From Pseudohongiella sp. O18 (GTDB taxonomy: Bacteria > Pseudomonadota > Gammaproteobacteria > Pseudomonadales > Pseudohongiellaceae): a DNA stretch of 64,000 bases. The notes beneath the pieces are model-generated. The model had not been told where the DNA came from. It saw only the letters and a program-made list of their open reading frames with translations, and searched no databases. The DNA is taken from contig NZ_JAJSAR010000001.1 of the NCBI RefSeq assembly GCF_021729085.1, forward strand, positions 620,001 through 684,000, read 5' to 3'. The position numbers and the translations under genes were made by a program. Below, in pieces: positions 1 to 9,021 of this stretch (positions within the stretch are counted from its first letter, which is position 1; the number at the start of each line of letters is the position of its first letter).

Positions 1-8
1 ATATTCAC
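1..8 (-). CDS. Start of a partial gene, probably gspG (major pseudopilin)
   Basis: Only the first two codons and part of the third are in the window. On the minus strand, a good ribosome binding site (AAGGAG, at about 18-23) precedes a GTG at 8..6 followed by AAT. It lies directly downstream of gspF on the same strand, where type II secretion clusters usually carry the pseudopilin gspG. The identity is inferred from position alone; nothing of the protein is visible. Confidence 0.4.
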
Positions 9-79
9 TTTCTGTCTCTCCTTGTGCCAGACACCGTTCTGCTCTGGCTGCTCACAATATTGGCGATTTTGTCTGACTG

Positions 80-1282
80 TCAGAATTCCACCGCGTTCAT
101 GCTGAATACCGCAGACAACATCGTAATGGTGATTCCACCGACAGCGATGCCCAGTATCAATATCAATCCCGGTTGCAATGCTGCAACCAGTCTCGCCATC
201 TGATTCTTTACGTTCTGGTCAAAAGTCTCTGCTGTTTGTACCAGGATGCTGCCTGTGCGCCCTGACTCTTCCCCTACCGCAACCAGCTGGTGCAGTAATG
301 TCGGGAAAGCCCCGGCCCGTTCAAGTGCAATACCAAGTCCACTGCCGCCACGTACGTCTTCTTCCACACGATGCAGTAATCGGCTGAGTTCGGTATTGCC
401 AACAACCTCTCTGGAAACCCGTAGCGCGCGAATCAATGGAATGCCAGCGCCCAGCAGTGCGCCAAGCGTGCGCGCGAACACGGCGCACTCCCGATAAAGC
501 AACAGCTTGCCCATTAGCGGTACTCGTAGCAGCAGGGCGTCCTTGCGCAGTTTGCGTTGTGGATCACGGTCCTGCATCAGCCACCAGTACACAAGCGCCA
601 CTACTCCCACTATCAGTAGCCAGCCATAACTTTTGATGAAATCGCTCAGCGCCAGCAGAAATGCGGCCGACGCCGGCACCTCAGTCCCCGCGTCTTCAAA
701 CATGACTGCGAATTGAGGTATGACAAACACCAGCAATAAGAATACAGATATGATGCCAGTGATGAGCAGCACAATCGGGTAAACCATGGCGGACACTATC
801 GCCTGGCGATTCTTTGCACTGGTCTCCAGAAAATCGGCCAGACCCGGCAGCAGTTTGTGCAGTATGCCGCCTTCTTCACCGGCGCGGACAATATTGATAT
901 ACATTTTTGAGAACACATCGGGCCGCTGCTCCATGGCGTCGGCCAGGCTCCTGCCTTCCTTCACGTCTTTGCGCATGGCCATGACCAGTTGCTGCATGGC
1001 CAGTGACTCGGTAATGCCTTCCAGCAACCGCAGCGCCTTGTCCAGCGGCACGCGAGCCTCTGTCAGTGTGCGCAGGCCGTTTGTGAAATCCAGCACATCA
1101 CTGGCGCGAATTTTTTTGCCGCGCCGACGATCGGTGTTTTTCTCGGCCACTGCTTCAAGCTTTACCGGGATCAACTGGCGGCCCTGTAGCACGCGGACGG
1201 CATCACGTTCGGATTCAGCTGACAGCTGACCCGACTGAACATTGCCACTGGCATCACAGGCCTGGTAGTTGAAATTCATCAT
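80..1282 (-). CDS. gspF: Type II secretion system inner-membrane protein GspF
   Basis: Polytopic inner-membrane platform protein of the type II secretion machine, thought to couple the GspE ATPase to pseudopilus assembly. The 400 residues match the family length. Two repeated cytoplasmic T2SSF domains are visible (about 65-190 and 265-390), each with the VxxGEExG-type motif (VRAGEEGG near 131, VAVGEESG near 337). Transmembrane segments are at about 165-190, 216-236 and 370-393. The start ATGATG overlaps the stop of gspE by 4 bases, so the two are translationally coupled. It belongs to a minus-strand operon gspL-gspM-gspE-gspF-(gspG). A type IV pilus PilC-like role is the main alternative; the adjacent GspL and GspM homologues favour secretion. 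Confidence 0.9.
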   Translation of the reverse strand: MMNFNYQACDASGNVQSGQLSAESERDAVRVLQGRQLIPVKLEAVAEKNTDRRRGKKIRASDVLDFTNGLRTLTEARVPLDKALRLLEGITESLAMQQLVMAMRKDVKEGRSLADAMEQRPDVFSKMYINIVRAGEEGGILHKLLPGLADFLETSAKNRQAIVSAMVYPIVLLITGIISVFLLLVFVIPQFAVMFEDAGTEVPASAAFLLALSDFIKSYGWLLIVGVVALVYWWLMQDRDPQRKLRKDALLLRVPLMGKLLLYRECAVFARTLGALLGAGIPLIRALRVSREVVGNTELSRLLHRVEEDVRGGSGLGIALERAGAFPTLLHQLVAVGEESGRTGSILVQTAETFDQNVKNQMARLVAALQPGLILILGIAVGGITITMLSAVFSMNAVEF

Positions 1283-2769
1283 AGCCCACTGACCGCCCCG
1301 GCGCGCGTCACACGTACCACCTCTTCAGGTGTGGTGAGTCCGGCCGCCAGTTTCTCCAGCGCGTCTTCACGCAATGTCTTCATTCCTTCGGCAATGGCCT
1401 GCTCCCTAATGACATTGGCGTCCGAGCCCACTGCGATCTCATGACGAATGGCGTCGGACATGACCAGTAATTCATAAAGGCCGATTCGACCCCGGTAGCC
1501 AGTGCCACCGCATCGCTCACAACCCTGGCCTTTGCGGGCCATTGGATAGTCTGCGGTATCAACTTTAAGCACTGCGGCTTCATCAGCTGTCAATTCATGT
1601 GGCTGCCCGCAGTCAGGACAGATGCGCCGCACCAGACGCTGGGCCTGGACGCAGAGCAGACTGGAGCTGATCAGATAGCCTTCCACACCCATGTCCTGCA
1701 ATCGCGTAATGGCGCCAGCCGCATCGTTGGTATGCAGGGTTGAAAAGACAAGGTGACCTGTCAGCGCCGACTCAATCGCAATCTCTGCGGTTTCATGGTC
1801 GCGGATTTCACCGACCATGATGACATCAGGGTCCTGACGGACAATGGAGCGCAGACCGGCCGCAAAATTCAAGCCGATAGCGGCATTGGCCTGAATCTGT
1901 GTGATGCCTTCCATTTGATACTCTACCGGGTCTTCCACGGTGATAATCTTGGTGGTCTGGTCATTGATCTTTTCAAGCGTGGCGTAGAGTGTTGTGGTCT
2001 TGCCGCTACCGGTAGGACCTGTGATCAGTATCATGCCGTGAGGTTGATTAATCAGGCTCTGATAGCTGCGCAGGATATTCTCTGGCATACCCAACTGCTG
2101 AAGGCTGACTGCCGTGTCACTGCGATCAAGGATACGCAAAACGATCGACTCGCCGTGCACGCCGGGCAGGGTTGAGACACGCATGTCGAGATGTTTGCTG
2201 CCCAGTTTGTAATCGATGCGCCCATCCTGCGGCAGGCGTTTTTCGCCAATGTCCAGGCGCGCCATCAATTTCAGTCGCGACGCAACAGCGGTGGTGATTT
2301 TTACAGGCAGACGCTCGATGCGATGCATGATGCCGTCAACGCGGCATCTGACTTCCAGATGTTCTTCATTAGGCTCGAAGTGGATGTCACTGGCATTAAT
2401 ATCGAGGGCACGTGCAAACAGGTGATTGACCAGACGAATGATGGGTGCTTCGGAAGCTAGATCCTTCAGCTCTTCATCATCCTCATAGCCGGAAACAAAT
2501 ACGTCATCGTTGCCAGTTTCAATATTCGGTGACAATTCTGCGCGCCAGTGGCGGATCAGCCGGCGAACTTCTTCAGCGCCAGCTTCGCGGAATGACACTT
2601 CTGCCTGCATGACAAACCGGATCTGGTGTCGTAGCTCGATGTCAGGCGCCACCTCACACAGTAATACATGCGTCTGACTGAAATCATGCGCCGGTACGAT
2701 GCCGGCGGGCTCAAGCAGTTGGCTGAAAACCGGCAGTGACAGGGCAGGGTGCTGTTGAGTCTGAGCCAT
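1279..2769 (-). CDS. gspE: Type II secretion system ATPase GspE
   Basis: Cytoplasmic hexameric ATPase that powers pseudopilus extension. An N-terminal domain (about 1-100, divergent) is followed by the N2 region (SDIHFEP near 127), Walker A GPTGSGKTT at 251-259, the Asp box ITVEDPVEY near 276, Walker B DVIMVGEIRD near 315, the His box TLHTNDA near 344, and a zinc-binding module with Cys384, Cys387, Cys417 and Cys420. All catalytic elements are intact. Length 496 residues is usual. Its ATG shares one base with the gspM stop (TAATG) and its stop overlaps the gspF start, so it sits in a tightly coupled operon. PilB/MshE-type pilus ATPases share this architecture. Confidence 0.92.
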   Translation of the reverse strand: MAQTQQHPALSLPVFSQLLEPAGIVPAHDFSQTHVLLCEVAPDIELRHQIRFVMQAEVSFREAGAEEVRRLIRHWRAELSPNIETGNDDVFVSGYEDDEELKDLASEAPIIRLVNHLFARALDINASDIHFEPNEEHLEVRCRVDGIMHRIERLPVKITTAVASRLKLMARLDIGEKRLPQDGRIDYKLGSKHLDMRVSTLPGVHGESIVLRILDRSDTAVSLQQLGMPENILRSYQSLINQPHGMILITGPTGSGKTTTLYATLEKINDQTTKIITVEDPVEYQMEGITQIQANAAIGLNFAAGLRSIVRQDPDVIMVGEIRDHETAEIAIESALTGHLVFSTLHTNDAAGAITRLQDMGVEGYLISSSLLCVQAQRLVRRICPDCGQPHELTADEAAVLKVDTADYPMARKGQGCERCGGTGYRGRIGLYELLVMSDAIRHEIAVGSDANVIREQAIAEGMKTLREDALEKLAAGLTTPEEVVRVTRAGAVSGL

Positions 2770-3356
2770 TACTCTGACCCCCCGGCATTATTCTGTCGAC
2801 TGAAACCGACCACCGTGATGTCGCCGATGAACTGATTACGCGCACGGCGCATGCTAAAGTCCTGCACGGCCAGATACGGCCTGGACTGTTCGAGCACGCG
2901 CAGAAAATTCATGATGGATTGCTGATTGTCCATCACGAATGACAGACTCTGTTCCAGTTTTATCCAGTCACCACTGCTTTCGGTTTCTGCCAGCTCTGTC
3001 GATGTGATGTTTATGCCGGACTGTGTGGCATGCTGGCGTATCAGACGCTGTATGGACGCTGTCAGCATCGGAGCCGTGCCGGACTCAAACAGCATGTCAT
3101 CCAGTCGCTCACGCTGTTCGTTGGTCTGTGCTGCTCGGGCCTGCCATTGCTCAGTCTCTTCCAGCAGGCGTTGTTCACGTTCGATATCGGTAAGCAGCTG
3201 TTCAATCTGTACAGAGCGATCCTGGTACATTGACTGCAGGGCTGGTATGCCATTGCTCAGCACAAGCAATAATGCAACGGCCAGCGCCAGTCGTAGAATA
3301 TTGCGCTCCCTGTTATTCAGCGGCCGGCTGTTTAATGGGCGAAACTTACTGATCAC
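2769..3356 (-). CDS. gspM: GspM-like type II secretion protein
   Basis: Small bitopic inner-membrane component (GspM/PilO class) that pairs with GspL to anchor the secretion ATPase. After a short basic N-terminus there is one membrane segment (about residues 23-40), a coiled-coil stretch rich in Glu and Gln (about 48-85), and a ferredoxin-like C-terminal domain. I place the start at GTG 3356, which gives 195 residues: it overlaps the gspL stop as GTGA and has GGAGG just upstream (3361-3365). An in-frame ATG at 3377 would add seven residues and overlap gspL by 25 bases. Sequence is weakly conserved in this family, so the call rests on size, topology and position between gspL and gspE. Confidence 0.75.
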   Translation of the reverse strand: MISKFRPLNSRPLNNRERNILRLALAVALLLVLSNGIPALQSMYQDRSVQIEQLLTDIEREQRLLEETEQWQARAAQTNEQRERLDDMLFESGTAPMLTASIQRLIRQHATQSGINITSTELAETESSGDWIKLEQSLSFVMDNQQSIMNFLRVLEQSRPYLAVQDFSMRRARNQFIGDITVVGFSRQNNAGGSE

Positions 3357-4618
3357 CTTGCCTCCGGAAAGTACCATTCCTGATAGGCTGGAAAGTTTAC
3401 ATCCGCCAATCTGAGATCAATGTAGTAATTTTGATTGCTTGTGGCTCGCGCAAAATCCACTTCCGTAAACATGGGGTTCTGTTCCAGTGCCTCAAGCAGG
3501 TTTTGCGGGTCCTCACTTTGACCTTCGAGACTGATGTAGCCTGCCTCGATCTCGATGGACGTCAAGTAGCCGGGAGTGACGATCTGCTGCAGGGTTATCA
3601 GCACATCCTGCAGATTTTGCCTTGGGAACTCCGAAAGCACGCCCCATTGTGATTCAAAGTCACGCACGGTGGCCTGTGCCTCACGTGCCGGTTGCGATTG
3701 CTGCCGCAGGGTGTCCAGTCGTGACTCCAGGCGGCTGATCTGAAAGGTCTGAAACAGAAATGGCAACAACACTAATGCAGCCACACCGGCTGCCAGTGTT
3801 GACAGAGTTGTGCGCCGTTTGCCTTTCGTGAATCGGCGCCTGGCCGCCATTGCCGAAGGCGGATTCATCATGAAAGGCGCCAGGTGCTTTTCCAGCGTGC
3901 CGTCTGCCGCTTTGTTGATTGCTGCCAGACAGCTACTGGCATCGCTCACGTAAAGGACTGGCCCGGTAGAATATTTCTTCAGCAGCTCTTCCCATTCCCG
4001 CTGGTAGGCATCCTCAGCAAGGTCCTGTGTACGAGTCTGCACAAATGCTTTCAATTGTCCGCCAGTTTTCGCAACCAGAGCCGTATCCCGTCCATCCTGG
4101 TCGACAACTACAGCTCCCTCGTCTGCGATCAGTCCCATGGCCAGGGCGCGGGGTGTGACGGCCGACAGAAACAGGGACTGAGCCGCAAATGCCTTAAACA
4201 GTGCCTCGAGCTTTTGTTCCGGCATCCAGAGCGCCAGCACCGGGTTCTCAGTATCAACAGCAAGGGCCAGAGGCTCCTCGAAGGCGGGCAGCATGCTCGT
4301 GCCCTGCAGCTTCAAAGCGGAACGAAGGGCATCCGGTGCCAGACCCGGCAGACTCACAGCAGTAGTGATAAAACCTGAAGGTGGCAGCAGCAGGAGTATA
4401 TTGGCCGCGGCATCATCCTCGTGGATCAGCTCGCGCGCGGCTGCGGCGAGTTCATCAGGGTCTGATGCGTCATTGACAGACTGACTGCGGCCGTCGGATA
4501 CAAGGTACACCCCGTCCTCATGCAGCATGAGCAGCGTATTGATATTTTTCAGCAATGCATCGCCGGTGTGCTGGCGGCCCCACGCACGCAGTGTTTCCAG
4601 AAGCTCATCGAGGCCCAT
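3353..4618 (-). CDS. gspL: GspL-like type II secretion protein (PilM/PilN-like)
   Basis: First gene of the secretion operon. The 421 residues show an N-terminal cytoplasmic actin-like region (about 1-255) that in GspL recruits GspE, a basic stretch ARRRFTKGKRR just before one transmembrane helix (about 268-292), a short coiled coil (about 295-325) and a periplasmic ferredoxin-like domain resembling PilN. That is the GspL layout and equals a PilM-PilN fusion. It overlaps gspM by 4 bases. A possible minus-strand -10 element GATAAT lies at 4645-4650, upstream of the ATG. A Msh-type pilus role cannot be excluded, since gspC and gspD are not in view. Confidence 0.78.
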   Translation of the reverse strand: MGLDELLETLRAWGRQHTGDALLKNINTLLMLHEDGVYLVSDGRSQSVNDASDPDELAAAARELIHEDDAAANILLLLPPSGFITTAVSLPGLAPDALRSALKLQGTSMLPAFEEPLALAVDTENPVLALWMPEQKLEALFKAFAAQSLFLSAVTPRALAMGLIADEGAVVVDQDGRDTALVAKTGGQLKAFVQTRTQDLAEDAYQREWEELLKKYSTGPVLYVSDASSCLAAINKAADGTLEKHLAPFMMNPPSAMAARRRFTKGKRRTTLSTLAAGVAALVLLPFLFQTFQISRLESRLDTLRQQSQPAREAQATVRDFESQWGVLSEFPRQNLQDVLITLQQIVTPGYLTSIEIEAGYISLEGQSEDPQNLLEALEQNPMFTEVDFARATSNQNYYIDLRLADVNFPAYQEWYFPEAR

Positions 4619-4709
4619 CGGGCAGTCCCTGTTGTTATTTACCCATTATCTGACGCAAAACGGCAGCAGAAAGTTTGCTGGCAAGATGTTATCAGTTTGG
4701 CAGGGGTAT

Positions 4710-6806
4710 TCAACGAGGACGAATGACCCGGTTTCGACCAGACTGCTTGGCCTGGTAGAGGGACTGGTCCGCACGGTCGAACAGTGTCTCGGGGGTGTCG
4801 TCGCGCTGTGCCGGAACTACGCCGATAGACACCGTAATTTCCACTTTCTCTTCGCGAAAATGAAATGGAATCGCGCTGATCGCCTCACGCAGCCGATTGA
4901 GCGTGTATTCTGCGTCAGGCGGGCGGATATCAGGCAGCAGAATGACAAACTCTTCACCGCCGTAACGGGCCACAAAATCCTGCTCGCGCAGGCGAGCGGC
5001 GATCTCTCGAGCGATGATCTTCAGCACCTTGTCGCCAGCCAGATGACCGAAACTGTCATTGATGTTCTTGAAATGATCAACGTCCAGCACCGCCAGGCAG
5101 AGGGCGCGATCCTCCTGCTGACTTGGCCGGTCCGGCTGTCGCTGCCATTGGCCCAGCAAAACACGAATGCGCTCGTTGTAGGCACTACGGTTTGGCAATT
5201 CTGTCAGTGTATCAGTGGCCGCCGCTGATTGCTGCCGCGACAGGTGCACGCGTAATTCGCGTGACTCGGACTCCAGCGCGGCAATACGCTCTATCAGGTC
5301 ACCCATTTCCTGCGTCGCTTCTGTGTGCTCACGACTCCGCTGGTGCTTGAACCCGTCCAGAGACTTCAGGATGCCATCAATCTGCGACTGTACCGATTGC
5401 CGCAGACCTGTGATGTCCAGAGAGTCATTCTGCACGGCCCGCGCGATATCTTCGACCTGTCCACGCACCTGAGAGTCCATCTCTGCGTCGCTTTCTGCAC
5501 TGCTGACAGCCTGCGCTTTTGCATTATCGACAAACGCCTGAACCTGGGCGAGGCTTTCCGTAACATCGCTTAAAAATGTCTGAAACTCGGTACGCTGTTG
5601 ATCTGCCGCTGTTCGCAGGATATGCAGTATCTCCTCCAGTACAGCGACAAAATCGTACCAGTTGAGACCTTTTAGAATATTGCGGCGCACGGCATCGACG
5701 ATGGAATAAGACTCGGAGCTGATGTGGATGGCTTCCAGAATTCTCAGCAGGATAGGTTCCACATGGCCGGCAATATAAGAAAACGCTGGCTCAGACAGTC
5801 CGGAGCGATCGCGTACCAGTTCTCCCTCTATGCTGGCGTCGTCTTCCTCTTCTACGACGACTTCTGCCTGAACCTGCAGGTGAAGAGCATGGTCACGCTC
5901 GCGGTAACCATCCTGTTGAGCATTGGCGCCATTGGCAGTTGTACTTGAATCTGAGGGCTCATGGTCAGCTTGTGCCTGCAGACCATCGCTTTGCAGTTTA
6001 ACTGCAGAGCCGTTAGCAGCCGCCGCCGCGCTATTCTGCTGTCTCTGCGTTTCCTGCGACTGACTGGTTTTGTGCATCGGTGCACTTTGCTGCGCTTGAA
6101 GGCTGTCATCCAGCTGAAGGGCTTCGTCACGGCTGCCAGCTCCCGATTCCTGGCCGTCAAGCGCATTGCTCACGATCTCGCCCGAAGGCGGCTCGGTGCT
6201 GGCATTAGTATCTGATGAGTCACTGCTGCCAAACATCCGTTTCCAGAAACCTGCTGACTGGCCAGAATCGTCTCCGCGAGCTGCCTGCTCACGCTTCTGT
6301 TCCTGCTCAATCATCGACTGCACGGCTTCGCGCAGAATATCAATAAACTGACGTATCAGGCCGGCATGTTGCTGTGTGTCATCAAGGCGCGCGGAGAGAT
6401 TCTGGGAGAATTTCCTGAGTTGTCGACGGGTGGTTTTCGGCAGGGGTAGCTTGTCCAGCTCGGCTATGCTGCTGACAAAGGCCTGCTGCAATGCCACATT
6501 ACTGGCGTTTTTTTCATTGTCGAGTCGAATAATCGACTTCTCGATCTGCTCTAGCAGCAACTCAAGTCCGACTTCCCGGTCATCATTTCGGAGGGTTTTT
6601 CGTAGTTCAGCCAGCTGACGATCCAGCTGCGGGGCATGACCATCGCCTGCCAGGCTGACACCCAGCAGGCCACGGCGCAAAAGCTTGATACGACTGTTGA
6701 GCAGCTTTTCACGCTGCTCCTGGTCTTCCAGCGCATCCAGAAACTTGCGTTTCCAGCGCTGCGCCTCGTCGCCGCCATTGTCATTGCCATAGTTGTGCTG
6801 TGGCAT
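4710..6806 (-). CDS. dgcP: GGDEF diguanylate cyclase, DgcP-like
   Basis: Predicted cytoplasmic enzyme making cyclic di-GMP from two GTP. The C-terminal GGDEF domain (about 535-698) has the active-site motif GGEEF near residue 615, preceded at the correct five-residue distance by an RxxD inhibitory site (REQD), so activity and product inhibition both look intact. The N-terminal 180 residues are helical and charged and resemble the DgcP N-terminal domain. A low-complexity Gln/Ser/Ala-rich linker (about 190-310) follows, then a helical region (about 335-500) and a coiled coil leading into GGDEF. No transmembrane segment is seen. In Pseudomonas, dgcP lies beside dsbA1, as here, which supports the name. 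The linker is probably disordered. Confidence 0.85.
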   Translation of the reverse strand: MPQHNYGNDNGGDEAQRWKRKFLDALEDQEQREKLLNSRIKLLRRGLLGVSLAGDGHAPQLDRQLAELRKTLRNDDREVGLELLLEQIEKSIIRLDNEKNASNVALQQAFVSSIAELDKLPLPKTTRRQLRKFSQNLSARLDDTQQHAGLIRQFIDILREAVQSMIEQEQKREQAARGDDSGQSAGFWKRMFGSSDSSDTNASTEPPSGEIVSNALDGQESGAGSRDEALQLDDSLQAQQSAPMHKTSQSQETQRQQNSAAAAANGSAVKLQSDGLQAQADHEPSDSSTTANGANAQQDGYRERDHALHLQVQAEVVVEEEDDASIEGELVRDRSGLSEPAFSYIAGHVEPILLRILEAIHISSESYSIVDAVRRNILKGLNWYDFVAVLEEILHILRTAADQQRTEFQTFLSDVTESLAQVQAFVDNAKAQAVSSAESDAEMDSQVRGQVEDIARAVQNDSLDITGLRQSVQSQIDGILKSLDGFKHQRSREHTEATQEMGDLIERIAALESESRELRVHLSRQQSAAATDTLTELPNRSAYNERIRVLLGQWQRQPDRPSQQEDRALCLAVLDVDHFKNINDSFGHLAGDKVLKIIAREIAARLREQDFVARYGGEEFVILLPDIRPPDAEYTLNRLREAISAIPFHFREEKVEITVSIGVVPAQRDDTPETLFDRADQSLYQAKQSGRNRVIRPR

Positions 6807-6859
6807 GTTTCAGTATCCAGAGAGTGGCCTTGAATACCTGAGGCGACCTGTCAATCGAA

Positions 6860-7504
6860 TTACTGGGCGCTGCGCTCCTGTTCAACCAGGTAGTCAACGA
6901 TGGCCAGCATGTCCTGCTGTGTGCGGACAGCTTCATTGGTCGTAACCAGATATTTGCCGTTAACAATCACGTTAGGTGTGCTGCGAATCTGGTAGTCAGA
7001 CATTTTGCTTTCTGCCTGATTCACTTTAGTGCGCACCTGGAACGAGTTGAATGCCCGCGAGAATGCTTCTTCGTCCACGCCATGGGCGGCAAACAGTTCA
7101 GCCAGCTGGCGCTCATTTTGCAAGCGATTGCGTTGCAGATTAATGGCATCAAAGATCGGTCCATGTACTGTATCGACCACACCAAGGTTTTCTGCAGTGT
7201 AATAGGCCTGAGCGTGAATCTTCATCAGGTCGTTCCAGATGGCAGGGAAGCGCAGATAGTCTACGTCTTCAGGGGCGTTTTCGGCCCAGTGATCAACCAG
7301 GGGCTGAAAGCGGAAACAGTGGCCACAGCCATACCAGAACACTTCGAGCACTTCGATCTTATCCGCATCATTGGTGCGGACCGGCGCTGGCAGGGTTTCA
7401 TAGTGGGTGCCGTCTACATAAAGAGCGGGCTGCGCCCAGACAGCAGAGGCCAGCAGACTCAGAACACTGGCGGTGATGGTGGCTTTCAGGAACTGCTTGA
7501 TCAT
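6860..7504 (-). CDS. dsbA: Thiol:disulfide interchange protein DsbA
   Basis: Periplasmic oxidant that introduces disulfide bonds into exported proteins. The 214-residue precursor has a signal peptide ending around AVWA (residue 24), a thioredoxin fold with inserted helical domain, the redox motif Cys60-Gly-His-Cys63, and the cis-proline loop STPNV. The CGHC dipeptide is the DsbA type. It is followed downstream by dgcP (53-base gap) and preceded by the cytochrome c4 gene on the same strand, the order found in Pseudomonas. Confidence 0.95.
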   Translation of the reverse strand: MIKQFLKATITASVLSLLASAVWAQPALYVDGTHYETLPAPVRTNDADKIEVLEVFWYGCGHCFRFQPLVDHWAENAPEDVDYLRFPAIWNDLMKIHAQAYYTAENLGVVDTVHGPIFDAINLQRNRLQNERQLAELFAAHGVDEEAFSRAFNSFQVRTKVNQAESKMSDYQIRSTPNVIVNGKYLVTTNEAVRTQQDMLAIVDYLVEQERSAQ

Positions 7505-7614
7505 ATCCTACTCCACATTGTTATCAGAGGTAGTCGGTACTTTAGGGATCGTTACTGTAACACCGATTAGAGCGCCTGCCGCCTTAATAAGGGCTGAACA
7601 GGCGCAATTTCGTC

Positions 7615-8226
7615 TTAGTTCAGGCCTGAGATGTAGCTGGACAGCGCTTCGATTTCGCGGTCAGTCAGACGCTCGGAGACATTACGCATCGGCATGGCGT
7701 CACCATCGTTGGTGCGATCACCGGCGCGGAAGGCCTTCATTTGCGATTCGATGTAGGCTGCGTGCTGGCCACCCAGGGCCGGGAATCCAGCCTGTGCCAC
7801 ACCACTGCCGTCAGGTGCATGACACGCCGAGCAGGCAGCAACACCCAGGTCAGCAATACCAGCACGGTAAATCTGCGCGCCCAGCTCGATCAATTCGGGG
7901 TCAGCACCAGCAAGGGTGATCTCCTGTGATGCGTAGAAAGCAGCGATATCTTCCAGATCCTGGTCGCTCATGTTGTCGAGCAGGCCTGTCATCAGCGGCA
8001 CTTCGCGGGCACCTGATTTGATGTCTCGCAGCTGCTTGAGAGTGTAGCGCTCACCTTGGCCGGCCAGTTTGGGGTTGGAGCTGATTTCACTGTTGCCATC
8101 AGCGCCGTGACAGGCAGCACATACAGCGACTTTTTGCTCGCCGGCAGCGGCATCGCCATCAGCGTTGGCAGTCAGGCTGGCGCCAGCCATCAGCAAAGAT
8201 GCCAGGGTAAATACTAATCTTTTCAT
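7615..8226 (-). CDS. Dihaem cytochrome c4
   Basis: Periplasmic electron carrier with two class I cytochrome c domains. The precursor is 203 residues with a signal peptide ending around NADG (about residue 22). Haem-binding motifs are CAACH at 36-40 and CSACH at 132-136; Met ligands are available in each half (VPLMTGL near 77, DAMPMRN near 177). Tandem-domain length and motif spacing fit the c4 family, which passes electrons to terminal oxidases. Two aa3-type oxidase operons lie within the next 20 kb, so it may donate to them; that is inference. It is upstream of dsbA and divergent from engB. Confidence 0.92.
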   Translation of the reverse strand: MKRLVFTLASLLMAGASLTANADGDAAAGEQKVAVCAACHGADGNSEISSNPKLAGQGERYTLKQLRDIKSGAREVPLMTGLLDNMSDQDLEDIAAFYASQEITLAGADPELIELGAQIYRAGIADLGVAACSACHAPDGSGVAQAGFPALGGQHAAYIESQMKAFRAGDRTNDGDAMPMRNVSERLTDREIEALSSYISGLN

Positions 8227-8383
8227 GGATTGTCGAAGTTCCTGAACAGTTATAAATTCGGATGAGTCATGCGGCGGGAGAGTATAGCACAGCTGCCGTT
8301 ATTGTGTACGACCATCATGGAATCTGCCTGTCTTCTGGATACGAGGCGCGGCGGAATTGCTGGCTCAGTATCGGTTCTGCCGG

Positions 8384-8389
8384 TAGAAT
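8384..8389 (+). promoter_or_regulatory. Possible -10 element just upstream of engB
   Basis: TAGAAT lies eight bases before the engB ATG at 8398 and no ribosome binding site is seen between them. If used, the transcript would begin at or next to the start codon (leaderless). No convincing -35 is found 17 bases upstream (TGGCTC). Weak. Confidence 0.3.
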
Positions 8390-8397
8390 GCCGCTCC

Positions 8398-9021
8398 ATG
8401 AACTATCAAGCCGCCCAATTTGAAATAAGTGCCGCCAAGCTGCGCGACTGTCCGACCGACAGCGTGGCCGAGGTCGCATTCGCCGGCCGCTCCAATGCTG
8501 GCAAATCAAGCGCGATTAATACGCTGACGCGCCAGGGACAGCTGGCCCGTACCAGCAAAACCCCCGGCAGAACACAGCTTATCAACTATTTCAGGGTTGA
8601 TCAGGGGCGATATCTGGTGGACCTGCCCGGCTATGGTTACGCCAAAGTACCGCTGAAAGTGAAGGACGACTGGCAGGTCCACCTGGAACACTACCTGAAC
8701 GCCCGCGAGCCGCTGTTGGGACTGATACTGGTTACCGACATACGCCACGTGTTCAAGGATTTTGACCTGATGATGATCGACTGGGCACGGCAGAACCAGT
8801 TGCCTCTGCATGTTCTGCTGACCAAATCAGACAAACTCAAGCGCGGCGCCATTCAGGAAGCACTGATGAAGGCACGCAAAGAGCTGGAAGGCATGGCCGA
8901 TGCCAGTGTTCAGGCGTTTTCATCGCTGAAGCGGCAAGGCGTAGACATTCTGAGCCAGCGCCTTGACGGCTGGCTGGAACCGGCCGACGAAGCGCCAGCC
9001 GAGCCTGCCGTCGATCAGTGA
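8398..9021 (+). CDS. engB: Ribosome biogenesis GTP-binding protein EngB (YihA/YsxC)
   Basis: Essential cytoplasmic GTPase acting in large ribosomal subunit assembly. I choose ATG 8398 (207 residues) because the N-terminus [11 protein letters not shown] then aligns with the family just before the G1 P-loop GRSNAGKSS; upstream in-frame codons would add a non-conserved tail. G-motifs follow in order: G2 TPGRTQ, G3 DLPGYGYA, G4 TKSDK and a G5-like SSLK. It converges with polA and their 3' ends overlap by 7 bases. The polA-engB pairing is conserved in Pseudomonas and Escherichia, although the small RNA gene often found between them has no room here. Confidence 0.93.
   Translation: MNYQAAQFEISAAKLRDCPTDSVAEVAFAGRSNAGKSSAINTLTRQGQLARTSKTPGRTQLINYFRVDQGRYLVDLPGYGYAKVPLKVKDDWQVHLEHYLNAREPLLGLILVTDIRHVFKDFDLMMIDWARQNQLPLHVLLTKSDKLKRGAIQEALMKARKELEGMADASVQAFSSLKRQGVDILSQRLDGWLEPADEAPAEPAVDQ

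Noticed and set aside
4527-5228. 233-codon plus-strand frame opposite the GGDEF domain
   Set aside because: Shadow of dgcP, whose GGEEF and RxxD motifs fix the true strand; no ribosome binding site or family resemblance.
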